From: Rotaria sordida
Lineage: Eukaryota > Rotifera > Eurotatoria > Philodinida > Philodinidae
DNA length: 64,000 nt
NCBI GenBank assembly: GCA_905250125.1
Contig: CAJNOL010000101.1
Span: forward strand, 124,001 to 188,000
Reading direction: 5' to 3'
The notes under the pieces are model-generated. The model made no database searches and was not told the DNA's origin. It was given only the letters and a program-made list of their open reading frames with translations. This document shows positions 26,181 to 38,840 of this stretch, piece after piece. The translations under genes and the position numbers were made by a program. Positions within the stretch are counted from its first letter, which is position 1, and each line of letters opens with the position of its first letter.

Positions 26181-26886
26181 CTATGCTATTAAAAGAAGAT
26201 ATCGAAAAAGCATGGATTAGCTATAATATGATATAAAATATGAATAACATAGGTTTATTTCTTTTCTGTTTCAAACATTTCAAGGACATGTCGAACGAAT
26301 ATGAGAAAAAAACGAGTAATTAACGTGATGAATCATCAAGGTATCACGCGAACATTGACTAATTTGATATTCGATAAATAAAACAATATAGAAACACATA
26401 ATATTATCATACTCTGCTCAAATATCTAGAAACACAAGAGCAAGTAGTTTGATCGGATGCACAACCAACACTCTACGCAACAAAAAAATGCATGTTCTGC
26501 TTTTTTTTTCACTGCCTTGTGCACTATTTCTCTTGCGACCGTGATCGACGACGAGCAGTAGCGGCAGCAGCAATAACGGCAGTGTTACTTCTTGTTAGTT
26601 GTCAAAAAAAACAGAGAAAGAGTGAGCGAGTAAAAGAGAGAAAATGGCGAAGAGCATTTTCTATGGTGATGTTCTCTTTCTTTCTTTCTTTCTTCTTTTT
26701 TTTTCTTTGCTCTATTGAAATATCGATAAAGTATTATACATGCAATAGGCAACGGTCATTTGAAGCATTTTTCTTCTTACGATTGAGTCAATCACGTTAT
26801 TATTTTAGTTGGTTTGTTTGTTTTTTTTTACTAATATGCAAAACACAATTACAAAAAAGAAATCAGAAATAAATTCTCAAATTAAG
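26181..26886. other. intergenic, upstream of the calcium sensor locus
   Basis: Contains a locally GC-richer patch at about 26535-26585 (CGACGACGAGCAGTAGCGGC), possibly promoter or 5' UTR of the calcium sensor locus. A plus-strand open frame here is low-complexity and not called. Confidence 0.4.
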
Positions 26887-27780
26887 TTAATAAAAACTTT
26901 CAACAGGCCAACTAGAAAATTTGTATTGTTTTGGTAAGGGTGGAATATTTGCTATTTTTGAACCATATTTATCGATAGCATGTTCTGGCAAAAGACGCCA
27001 ACCAATTTTCTAATTAAATAGAAAACAAAAATAAATAAATCAAAGATCATTAATAAAAAAAAAGTTATGTGTATGTTTTTATGCAAAAAAAAAAGAATTG
27101 TACGGGTTTCCGTAAATTATAAAACAATAAAATAACTTATTAGTCAAATTTATGTTTTCAAAAAAAATAAACAGTCACTAAGAATGTTTCAATTTACTCA
27201 CATCATTTTCTGTTTCAGGAAATGAGCCTAATAAACGTCGACGTCGTTGGCCAGGTAAACGTTTATATAATGGCGGTGATGTATCTGCGGGTTGTTGCCA
27301 TTCAGGACGTTTAAGTGAAACAACACGATTACCAGAAGGTATACCGCGATTTTTTATTCTATTTGCATACATCTTTAAAAGAAAGGATTCAATTATTTAA
27401 CGATTTATAAAGACAAACAAAAAGAAAATTTACTTCTCGATATTCATCAATTAACCATGGATCAAATTTTGCTTTCCATATCCGATGTGCTTCTTCTGCT
27501 TTATGTATAGTTTCTCTCCTATGAAACAATTCTTTCTTTTTTAAACACGTTCATCATATTATCTTTTTTCGTTACCTGAATGTATCTAATGCAGTATAAT
27601 CTATAGATTCAACATGATTCGGGCTTAAAGATGTTGTTACTATTGGTCTACTACTATTCGATAATGTATTTTGAGTTGTTGACCGAGCCGATGGGATATT
27701 TGTTGATACTAAATAATATGAAAATAAAATTTTTATGATCAATTTTTAGATTTACCATGACGAGTACTTGATTTTAACAT
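26887..27780 (-). CDS. unrecognised 178-aa protein
   Basis: Five exons, 27756-27780, 27576-27708, 27434-27518, 27202-27372 and 26887-27009, join in frame. The first exon codes only eight residues (MLKSSTRH). The protein is soluble with no signal peptide or membrane segment. Features: a Ser/Thr-rich N terminus, a charged stretch RRETIHKAEEAHRIWKAKFD, a Trp and Pro pattern (SLKRPEWQQPADTSPPLYKR), a basic run GQRRRRLL, and a C terminus with GWRLLPEHAIDKYG and FSSWPVESFY. The splice signals and codon pattern support a real gene. The aromatic and proline motif style recalls small axonemal or microtubule-associated proteins, but I cannot name a family, so this is only an impression. Confidence 0.8.
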
Positions 27781-29133
27781 TATTACAATAAAGTTTGATT
27801 GAAACGAGAGGTTGTTTTACTATATAACGAACTTCTAAAACGATGTTGTTGAATTCGTTTTCGTTGCTTCTTCGTTTTACCTTATCATTATAACTACACA
27901 CACACACATGGTTTTTTTTATATTAGATTTCTTTTTTTCGATTTTCTCCATTATACAGAAAATAAAAGAGAAGAACAGCAAACTGCAATAAAAAAAAGTG
28001 AAATAAAAATGAGAAAGATACGATAAATACATAAATTTAATAGCAAATATACAATATCTATACGAGTAATTTTTCATAGATGACTCTTGACTTTTATTTT
28101 TCTTCTATTTAAAACAATAAATTGCAAATAACTCGATTATTGGAGTACTGAACACAATGAAATCAATGTGAATATGATAAATAAAGGTTATAAAATATTT
28201 TAACTGGACTGAAGATTTAAATATCAATCGAACAATATTACATACATATATTTCTATTGTACATTTTTCATTTGTAGTTAATATTCATCAACTTATTGAT
28301 ATTAATACAAGAATAAATATCATATAGATCATTCTTGCCTATAAAGAATTTCTACTTTTTATTATACTACAATTCATACGAAAGATAAACAATATGCTTT
28401 AGTTTAAGCAATAAAGATTTAATGTAAATTTTATTTTATATATATATATATTAGTGTAGTTTGAAATGAAGAAAAAGAAAACTTGTTTTTTTGTATAACT
28501 AGATATCAAGTTTGATAAGCTTTCGATGACGTAACTTTCAAATATCTATGTATCTATTTTTATAGAATTTCAAATTTCTATAATCAGCTGGGATTATTTA
28601 TACTATAAATGATAAGAAGCTCAGTTCAATAATTAGTCTTTTTTGTAATTCATAATTAAAAACAGTATTAAATTTTGATGAATAGTTATTTATTGAGTGC
28701 ATTTTTATGAACCCTCTATCATCAAAATGAAATGTATTAACCGCTTGATTATCAACAAAAGATATGCATACGTAATATCGAATGGCTTTACATCACGTAC
28801 ATTTTCGTTTCTTAACATGAGAGTCTAGCATGAATCGTAACAAAAATGATAATGTAGAAATCTCTTGCTGTTTGACATTTGCTTTTACGCAAATGTATCA
28901 AAAAAAAAACATATGCATTATGAGTGATTACATTAGTTTCATATGATGATAAATTTCATGACGCATGTATATATTACCGGTCACCAAAAGGTTAATAAAT
29001 CTCGAACTACCAATTATCTAATACATATAATCAATCGTCACAAAGAAAAAAATATATAAAAAAAATGAATCGAAGCTAATGTTTAAAAAAAAGAAAAGAA
29101 TACAGTTATGTCGTTTCAATTATGTTGAGCTTG
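27781..29133. other. intergenic, no gene seen
   Basis: AT-rich, with a short (TA)n near 28438-28452. It lies between the start of the 178-aa gene and the end of the beta-galactosidase gene. Nothing else supported. Confidence 0.4.
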
Positions 29134-31967
29134 TTATTTGTATAACAATGGTGCTGGTAATAATGTTGGTTTATCAAGAATAGGATAATCAACAAGTTCA
29201 ATTGAACACATTTGTTCATTACCACATGGTGATGATTGAAGTTCAATCATTGTAAGTGAATTCATTCCAGATGGATTAAGCCATGGACCTGGAATATATA
29301 ATGTTACTTGAGGTCCTAATATTGGCCAATATCGACCTAAATTATATTTATTCATATAAGCTACACCTTTTTCCCAATAACCCTTGGAAACAGTTATTGG
29401 TAGAAGAAATGTATCCGATGGAATTTTATCTGTAATTGAAAAATCTCCAGTATAAATATTTGGTGCATTTGGATCAAAACTATTTGAAGAAGAATCATAA
29501 ATGAAAAGACAAAAAAAAGCTAATATTCAACATACTTTTCAAATTCATTCATAATAAAATCAGTAGGAGCTTGATCAAATAATGAACCAGATATACACAT
29601 TGTCCAATTGACAAGCATTTGACCATTTAATGTAATATTTTTGACGATACCCTATTGAAGTAATACAGTTAAATCATTACTAAGGAAAAGAGAACAAAAA
29701 AGAAATACGACAAGAATATACTTTAGTATCAAGAAGATTATCACCATAATTTAATCGACCCATATTTTCTACAATAATATTCAAATGTGTTTCACGATTT
29801 CCAGGTGCTTGAATAGTTAATTTTAATGATGAACTATTAGCTCGATAAGCAATACCAATTGATTTCTATGTTAATTTAAACAAATTTAAATTAATAGAAA
29901 AATAAAACGAAGAGATTCGTAGATGAAGAAAAAAAAACAAATTTACTTCGCCAAGTAATACATAAGCACGATCACGTATTCCACTTAAATCAAGTACTTT
30001 TCCTTGAACTTCTGGATTATTCAATATTGTTGAATAAACGACAAATGCTTGATTCTATACATATATATAATTTTATTTCTCACATTATAAAACATCTATA
30101 CTTGTCCAAGTTCTTCAAATCGTTTTGGATACATTGATGTTGTACAATATGAAGAATGAGTTTTAATATAACTCAACAATGATTGTTTCTAGAAGATAAA
30201 ACAGATTTGTTTTTTCTTTCTTTTTATTTTACTTCTTTTCAATTATTTAATAAAAATTTACAAATGATAATCGAACAGTTCCATATGCTTTTTTCGTATT
30301 ATTTCCTGGTACAGGTGTTGATGGTAATGGTAAATAATTACCAATAATAGTTCGAATAGCCATATATTTTAAAGTAATATCACCTTAGAAAACACAAAAA
30401 GAAAAAATTAATAAATTAATAATTTTCAATATGAATAAATAAAAATAAACCTGGTTCTGATATTGGTGCATCATAATCATATGATGTTGGTTGTGGATTA
30501 TAATCAGGATCAGCACCTAATAATAAAAAATTAAAAAAAAAACTTAATAGTTCAATTTTATTTTAATATATTTTTGTTTTTCATTCATTTAATTAAATTA
30601 ACCTGAAGTAAAACCAAAATTTGTTCCACCATAAAACATATAAAAATTTACATTAACTCCGATTGATAACATTTGATCAAGTGTTTTAACAATACTATCC
30701 GTTGAAACTGTTGAATGTTGATGACCCCAAAGATCAAGCCAACCAGGATAAAATTCTGTATTTATCAATGGACCACATGGAGCATATTGACGTTGATAAT
30801 TAAATGATTCATTTACATTAGTGTCAGGGCCAAAGTCAATAGTTGTATATACTCCTCTGACTGTTCCACATCTTAAATAGTTTAAACCATTACCATCTAA
30901 AGAAAACTTATGATGGAATATATAAAACCAATCTTGTAATTATGCATACCAACTGTAAATAATACGACATTTTCACCTAAATATTGACGAAAAATATCAC
31001 GTAAATAACCCATATAATTATGATCACATCTGAAAGAATATGCAAATATAATTTATAAATACAGATAACGTTTACTTACGCTGAATAACTACCATATTCA
31101 TTTTCTACCTAAAATATTAACTTTTCTAATCAAACAATTGAACTAATAATATAGATAAAACCTGAACAGAAATAACTGGTCCACCATTATTATATAATAA
31201 AGGTCGAATTTTTGGTAGAAGAACACTCATCCAACGAGTAACTGCATTAAGATAGACTATGAAAACAAAAAAAAAAGATTATGTTTTTAATTCAATTTTA
31301 TATCATAAACAAATTTAACCAGAATTCATCTGTCGAAATTGTATATTATCAAGATTACGCAAAAGCCACCAAGGAAATCCACCAAATTCATGTTCACCAC
31401 ATCCATATCTATTAATTAAGAGAACTGTAATCATCAACAATTTGAAATCATCTAATAAAAATAACATACGGTCCTATACGCAAAATAACAACAAAACCAA
31501 TCTTTTGTGCTAATTGAATAAATCCTACAAGATCATTGTTATCTTCAAAATTATAAACACCTTCAATAGGTTCATGTTGATCCCAAAAGACATATCTATA
31601 TAATAACCAAATCATTGATCAAGTAAAACAAAAAAACAAAATTATTTATAACGAAAAGAAAATTTAAAAGCAAAAAACTTTTATTCAACTAACGTTTGAA
31701 TAGCATTTAATCCTGCAGCCCACATTCGTTCAAGACGATCTGTCCAATATTCTCTTGGCATTCTATACATATGAATTGAACCACTAACATATCGAAAAGG
31801 TTTTCCATCTTTTACAAATGTATCTCTATCAAAATCAATTGTAAATGAACGTTGTGATTGACATTGAGTCTAAAGATAAACAAAAATTAATTCTATGTGT
31901 TCAATCAATTATCACTTACACAAATACTTGCAATGGTAATCAATATAACAAATAGTCGGTGATACAT
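29134..31967 (-). CDS. GH35 beta-galactosidase (GLB1-like)
   Basis: Fifteen exons: 31920-31967, 31694-31869, 31470-31595, 31320-31408, 31162-31256, 31080-31108, 30950-31029, 30603-30896, 30451-30516, 30262-30383, 30102-30188, 29947-30054, 29722-29865, 29536-29651 and 29134-29479, giving 641 aa (human GLB1 is about 677). It removes terminal beta-galactose from glycans, probably in lysosomes or outside the cell. Exon 1 encodes a signal peptide ([16 protein letters not shown]). The catalytic domain shows [27 protein letters not shown], the acid/base Glu in VENEYGSY, the nucleophile Glu in [14 protein letters not shown], and [15 protein letters not shown]. The C-terminal beta domain has [20 protein letters not shown] and TLYIPGPWL, typical of the family. 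One exon is only 29 bp and carries the acid/base motif. No frameshift or missing catalytic residue. Confidence 0.95.
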
Positions 31968-32362
31968 AGTTTGTTTTTTTATCATTAATACAAGAATGAA
32001 AACTAGATAAGATAAGAATACACTGGTTTCTTTTTTTTTTATTATTATTATCTTTGTTTGTTTTTTCAATCGTTGCAGAATTTTATTTTATTAGTTTCTC
32101 AATGAAAATTTTTGTCAAATTTTGTTTCCTTGAATAAACATATGTAGATTTTTGACAAAAACAAAAGACTTGAGCTAGGAATTAATACGTAAAACACAAT
32201 GAAGGAAAAAAAAGTACATAAACAACAGATATATGAGAAAGAGGGAAACAAAATTTTTTTCTTAACAGATTCAATTAATTGTAAAAAATAACAAACAATC
32301 AAAAAACAAAAAGAATGAAATATATCATTATTTTTTTCTCGTCGTTGTTTTTTTTTGTTTTG
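31968..32362. other. intergenic between beta-galactosidase and M-Ras
   Basis: About 395 bp of AT-rich DNA. It must hold the beta-galactosidase promoter and the M-Ras 3' UTR. No coding frame supported. Confidence 0.4.
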
Positions 32363-33222
32363 TTACATAAGACGACAACGATTTGTATATCGACGTTTTT
32401 TTTGTTTTTTTCTAATTGGATTTTGATTTTGAATTTGTTGTCGTATCACACGAACAAGTTCATGAAAAGCAACATCAACACTTTTCGGGGGAGTTTTTGC
32501 ACTCGTTTCAATATATGGAATTTTTAATTCATCGGCTAATTCACGACCTTCTTCTTCAGATACTTTTCTTAAATGAACTAAATCAATTTTATTTGCTACA
32601 AGAATCATTGGATAAAATTTTCTATATTAATAAAAAAAAAACAGATTAATTCGTATAAATTCGTATATCTTTATAATAGTACCTGTCCTTAACACGAAGT
32701 ATTTGATTATAAAATTGTCGAGTATTCTTACATGAATTAGGATCAATCACAGAATAAACAATAAGAAAACCATCACCTTTACGCATATATTGCTCTCGTA
32801 AAGCAGAAAACTCTTCTTGACCAGCTGTATCAAGAACTAATAATAAGACAAAATGAAAAAAAAATGAATTTATTAAATTGAATTGATATTGTTCTGTTGA
32901 TTTCTTTTTTACCATCAAGTACACAAACTTGTCGATCAATTTCGACATGTTGAATATAACTATCTTCAATAGTGGGATCATAATCTTCAACAAACATTTT
33001 TTGAAAGAACTAAAATACATCTCTTTTTTTTTAATCTCTAAACAAAGACTTTTTCATTGAACTCACTTGAATGGTCAAGGCAGATTTTCCAACACCACCT
33101 TTAATAAAATAAATTAATAGAAAAATTAAAAATCAAACATATATTTTCATTTCTATAATTTTACCGTCCCCAACAACGACCAATTTATAAGTAACAGCAT
33201 TATCAGGCGGAGCAGTTTGCAT
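32363..33222 (-). CDS. MRAS: Ras-family GTPase, M-Ras type
   Basis: Five exons, 33165-33222, 33067-33098, 32913-33009, 32683-32836 and 32363-32621, encode 199 aa. M-Ras is a plasma-membrane switch acting with SHOC2-PP1 on RAF. All G motifs are present: P-loop GDGGVGKSA, switch I with [30 protein letters not shown] and ETSAK. FFQKMF just after the P-loop and the spacing [20 protein letters not shown] follow M-Ras more closely than H/K/N-Ras or R-Ras. A basic tail (RKKQKKRR) precedes a CaaX box, CRLM, where the final Met predicts farnesylation. The 32-bp second exon codes the P-loop core. The gene is upstream of, and in line with, beta-galactosidase. Confidence 0.93.
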
Positions 33223-34507
33223 GTTAATAATGATAATGATGAACGACTATGTATTGAACACCGGAAATACTCTGTGAATCGAGTTTCAAAGAATAGTGCG
33301 AAGTAGCATTACGTGTCAATTGAGATGAAAATGAGTCATCAACTTGGTGACAACAACAACGAAGAGAAGATTGAGAGAAAGATACGATAGATTGGACATG
33401 TCTGTCAGACGACAACAAGAAAGAGAGATCTTATAGAGTAAAAGAAAGCCAAAATGCACTATAGATAGAACGAGAAGAAGTTGCGAAAGAGTATATATAT
33501 ATATATATATATATATACACAAAGCGAAAAGAACAAATACGAGAAAAAGAAAAAAAAAGAAAAGAAGGGAGAAGTAAGTAATGACACTTTATGGATTGAT
33601 GGAAAGTTTTTTCCAATTAATAATATGCAATGAAAAAGAGGACGCTAAAATTCAGAATTTTAAAATAAAAAGTTTTTAGAAAAATTTTATCTTCGAAAAT
33701 CATTTTACATGAATTCAATAAATAGGTAATTATTTATTTTAAATTTTTATGTTTTAAATCTTAAAAATTGAACTTCCTATCGATTTAATAAGATCAATAT
33801 TCTGTAAGCAAATCTTCATATAAAACAAAAACTGATTTTTTTTCTCCATGAAATTATATTTTTTTTTGAAATTATTAACCTCAAAAGCATACATTTAAGT
33901 CGACTATAGATTACTTGACTTTGTAATTTATGCGAAATATGAACTTAGAATATAATACTTTCTTTTAATATTTTAATTAGAATTTCGTATTCTTGATTAT
34001 ATAAAATTCAAATGTTTATTTTATATAATTTACAATTTTATGTAATATTCTCGCAATAATTTATTGGCCTATTTATAGGAATAGTTTCCAGGTTAAAAAT
34101 ACATTTTAAACGACGCAAAAAATGAAAGATGTTATAATATTTTTCTATAAAAACAACTTCAAAATGTTTTCTCAAGCAAAGAAAACCAGACAACATAATT
34201 TATTTGATAATAATAATTTCATCAGAAAATATATGCAAAGGATATAATTAATATGAAAATAAGAGATTATCTGTTGTTACTTATAAATAATAATAGAGTC
34301 AATTAGTATAAAAATGTCTATTCCTTTAAGAATTAAACACAATAATTTTTGTTTCCGTTTTATAGTGTATTGACACAAATCAACAAATTTTGATAAGTAA
34401 ATTCTCATATATCAAAAATCTTTTTCTTTGATTCATTCAAAACATCAAAATATTTATTCTAAATTTATCTTTATTAAATTTTTTTTTCAAATCAATATAA
34501 CAAAGAT
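33223..34507. other. intergenic, M-Ras promoter side
   Basis: About 1.3 kb; purine-rich near 33230-33600 on the plus strand, probably M-Ras promoter and 5' UTR, then very AT-rich. No gene supported. Confidence 0.4.
33492..33518. repeat. (AT)n microsatellite
   Basis: Uninterrupted TA dinucleotides about 270 bp upstream of the M-Ras start. Confidence 0.9.
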
Positions 34508-37399
34508 TTAATAATGAGGATGTAGAATATCTTTTAATTGTTCCGAAATTGATCCAACTAAATAATTCAATAAAAAAAAAAAAACAATTATTCAAATACA
34601 AACTTTTTTTTTTACCTTCTTTTAATTTATCATCTAATGTTGTTTTTGCTATTGTTGTTAAAAGATTTGCTGTTCTTGTATTAGTTATTTCAATTGAATG
34701 TACAATTAGAATTTTATCATTATGTGTTAAAACATAAATAAAACAAAACAAATTATTATCACCAAATAAACCTGATGTAAATGCTTGTATTTGATCAAAA
34801 CAATTATTATTTGTTATTGAATCATTTCCACTACCATAAATTGTATTTGATGATAATGGTGGTCGAAAACGAACTATATTTGAATGACGATCAATAAGAA
34901 ATGTATCACCATCAACAGATGAAACTGTTACTAATTGATTATAATTATCTTTCTATTAAAATGTAAAAAAAGAAAAAAGATTTTTAAACAATTAAAGACA
35001 AAAGAAAAAGAAAAATTTTATTTATACTGTAACAGGTCCTTTTCGAAGACCACATAGATAACCAGTTGTTACACTTAATGGAATTGTACTAAGTATTTTA
35101 TTAAGTTGACCAGGAAAAATATCGATGTGATCTTCAAAATAAAAAGTACATTAAGATTAAATTAGAAAATAACTCTAAAATTTTATTTTATAAAAACTTT
35201 ATATACATCTAGTTTTTTCTTAAAATTATTTCATACCATCATACATTAAATTTCTTACATAGTCTAAGCATGCAATGAATAGCGAGTGTCTTAGGAGAAA
35301 TTGCACTAAATCTCAGTGCATTTTTTGTCATTTCTCAATTATAAAAACAATGCCTTCTTACGCACGAACACAGAGAATTTCAAGTTCTACAAAACTGTCA
35401 ATTTTGTTTCGCAAACAAATTTTTCTTGTCGGTGCAAAATTTAGAAGAAGAACACCTATTTAGCCATCTGACTGCAATAATCAAGAAAATAAATAACTGA
35501 TAACTACTTTTTTAATGAAAGGAATTATCAATCATCTCACGAAATTCTTCCGAAAATTCTACATCTCGTAATGCATATTTTAGAATTTTAGAAGAATTAT
35601 TTGGGAACAATAGTTTTGAAGTAAAAAAAGGGAAAACATTAAAAAAAAGTTCTTTTTTTGTGGTAGATTTATACACCATCGTTATTTTCTAATTTAAAAT
35701 AACCTAATTATTTTCACGATTTAATATCATTTTTACATGATTTTTTTTCAGAATTAAATTCTATATCCGATAGCATAATGACAAATCTTTCATAGATTAA
35801 ATCTGGCTTTTGTAAACATGAGTTTCCAAATGGCACTCAAAAATATCGACAGTTGTCAATTCCAAGTCTTTTTCTCATCAAAGCTGATCTCTGAAACCTT
35901 GAATGAGTCATAAAGACATCGAGCATAAAATTCTTTGTCTATTGATATTAAGTAATTTACTTTTGGCATTAACCTTGACGAGTAACAGCTTTACAAAAAA
36001 CAATAAGCATCAGCAAAGAATAGGAAATCACAGTTGAATGACTAAGTTTATCACAAGTGTTCCAGAAAGAATGAACCTATCTGTATTTTAATGATATTTC
36101 TTTTAATATCCATTTGTGCATACTTTGGATTTCTTTTTTTAAGGATTCATCTTTTAATTCTCTAGAAATCGGTATAAGTCTTATTAATACGTCATTTTTC
36201 AAGACACGCGTCAAACAAACTTGAAATTTCTTTTAATAAAATTAATCATTTCTAATATTCATACCATGACATATAGCTGCGTAAACAGGTTCATCACAAA
36301 ATCTTTCAAGTGCTATTGCTTCTGTCCATCCTGTTGACATATGACTACACATATCTGTTGCTACGATTCGAACTAAAAATGAATATTCTGATACAAAAAA
36401 AACCAAGAACAAATCTATTCGGCTATTTTTGATTACCATTTTCGTCATTAGGATTAAATCGAAGAAGATTTCCGCCTGGTTGTGCAACAATAAGTTCGTA
36501 ATCTCTAGTTGATAGTCGTTTAGAATTTAATGTATGAATTTGTTCAGCAACATTAAAAATATGTTTTAATACAATTCGACCTGATAATCGACCATCATAT
36601 TCTTCCATAATCATTGAAATAAATATACGAATTGTTCGATCACAATAACCAATTATTAATTGTTTTTCATTTTCATTAAAATCTAAATTTTCATTCAATT
36701 GAAATAAAAACAAATAAAAACTTTTTTTCAATTTTTATTTCTACCTTGAATAAGTAATACTTTTGGATTACAAATAAGTTGTTGACTATATATTGCTTGA
36801 ATTTGTTGTTGTTGTTCATCATCATTTGATATTGTTGTTGATCCATGTAATTGTAATTTTGAATCATTTCGACTATTAATATTGATACCACCACCTGCAC
36901 TACGTACACGATTTCTTTGTAACTTAAAATGAAAAAATAATTAATTGATTATTATTAGTTTTATTATATACATTTTGTCGTAGAAGAAATAAATGAATTG
37001 TTCCTTCAGCATTTGTTACACAAATCATTGGCCGAAGTTCATTAACATTTGTTATAAGAGAACCAACTGCAATAGCTTTAATCTATAAATAATTGAGAAA
37101 GAACATCTTTTTATTTTTTTATTGTCTCATTCATAGAACTTACAAATCCAAGTCCTTGTGCTCGACGCCATAATTGTGCATCATTTTGATTTCGAACAGC
37201 TTTAAATATTAATAATTCACCTTCTTGAGTACCGACCAATAATTTATTACTCTGTTTATAAAATATGATTTGTATAAAGAATTTGTCTAAACTACATTCT
37301 TACTTTAGTTGCATCGACATCAGCAAGTAAAATAGCATTTGGCAATATATTACTTGAACAATCGAGTGTAATTGTATTTATCGGTGAAATAAATGTCAT
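34508..37399 (-). CDS. ITFG2: ITFG2, KICSTOR complex subunit
   Basis: Nine exons: 37304-37399, 37144-37251, 36972-37082, 36745-36922, 36437-36682, 36265-36372, 35028-35131, 34616-34952 and 34508-34557, giving 445 aa, nearly the same as human ITFG2 (447). In animals ITFG2 joins KPTN, SZT2 and KICS2 in KICSTOR, which holds GATOR1 on lysosomes and restrains mTORC1 when amino acids are low. The FG-GAP-like beta-propeller is visible: ILPNAILLADVDATKSNKLL and VGTQEGELLIFKAV at the N terminus, KQLIIGYCDRTIRIF and YELIVAQPGGNLLRF in the middle, and VSSVDGDTFLIDRHSNIVRF near the end. A poly-Gln patch in exon 4 is a local expansion. Intron 6 (35132-36264) is long and has no gene in it. The start codon follows a splice-acceptor-like CTGTAG. 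Confidence 0.88.
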
Positions 37400-38840
37400 T
37401 TTTCTACAGAATAAATTCAAATTATATATACATGAAGTTCCTTTAATAAAATCAATATTGGAAAAACACTCTCGAAATTTGTCTTGTCAAATTTCATTAT
37501 AGACTTAACAGTTGCATACACAGTCTCAGACAAAAACAGGCGTCCCTCCCATGAAGTGTTACTATTCTCTTGTTAGTATGTATGGGAAGCTCAAGCAATT
37601 GAATGTAAGAACTTTGCACGTCAGACTGACCTTCTGTCCAGAGCTACAGCTAGTATCAGTTGTAAGGAAGATATCATGTTAATAAATCTGCCACTAGGCA
37701 GCACTCTAACCGAAAGTCAGAGGTATTCTTTCTTTTATTCTTTATGATATTGGGCTGATAGTTTGAGTACATACGTATGATAATAGATCCTGATCTTAAG
37801 ACTCAACCCATCTTCCATCGACTCATATGTAATGAAGTCATGATTTACATATCTTGTTTCCCTTGTGAAAGACATATTCAACAGAAATATGCACAAAAAG
37901 AAATTTATATTTATCATTTTGCTACTTCATAAACTGCTAAAGACAGCTCCATATGCGTACTTTACTGTTGTTAAAGTCCATGATCTTAGTAAATAGCATG
38001 CCTTGAAACAGTGAATCTATGTCGTGGCGTTAACTCGATTTTATTCAATGCTGTGAGTGTAAAAATTTCAGAATGGACTTGTTGTCTCATCGAAACTTTC
38101 TACGAAAATTTTCAAATGAATTAGTCAAAATCATCATGGAAAAGATCTATATTACTAAAAATCAGTATTTACTCTTCAATAGACACTTTTCATGAGAAGA
38201 CAGCATCTTAGTTATTTCAAAACTCAGACTAGAGATAGTTACATCAGTGGTTTTTTCGAATGAGGAATTCGACAAATATATTCGTGACAACATTGTTGAG
38301 ATAAGGTGACCGCAAAAAGAAGAAGATAATATCTGACTCATAACTTCATTTCATATAAATCGATGGAAGGCAAGTTGATATTTGCGATCAGGGTCTATGG
38401 TCGAACGCATATACCCAATAGATCAGTTCAATATCATAAAGAATAGTGAAACTTTATAGCGAACTGTATCTCATTCACTGGATTTTTTTTCTCAAAGGAA
38501 TTTATCATTCTTTACATATAAAAATAATCCCATTAGTCTCATTAAATTTCATTCTGTTCTTTGAATATAAAAAAAAATAATATTTGTTTTCAAGATCAAA
38601 TCGTTTAGTTTATATTGCAAACAGGCATAATTAAAAAAAAAATATTTGACACAAAAAACTAGCAACAACAACAAAAAGATAATATATACACTAAAATACT
38701 GTATGTGAGACAACATGTCTGATTGTCAATAAATGAGATAATTATAAAGAAATACAAACAAACAAAAGACAAGAAGAAGAAGAAGAAAAAAAAATGTTCA
38801 GTTGATGAAATAAACAAAAAAAAAGAAAAGAAAAGAAAAA
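37400..38840. other. intergenic, no gene seen
   Basis: About 1.4 kb between the ITFG2 start and the FGFR-like stop. 37500-37730 is less AT-rich than its surroundings, with short self-complementary stretches, but no feature can be supported. Confidence 0.4.

Noticed and set aside
26492..26872. 126-codon open frame on the plus strand
   Set aside because: Low-complexity Phe, Ser and Arg composition driven by T-rich and GA-rich tracts; no family resemblance; lies in the likely promoter of the calcium sensor locus.
34549..34737. Plus-strand open frame
   Set aside because: Antisense shadow of ITFG2 exon 8.
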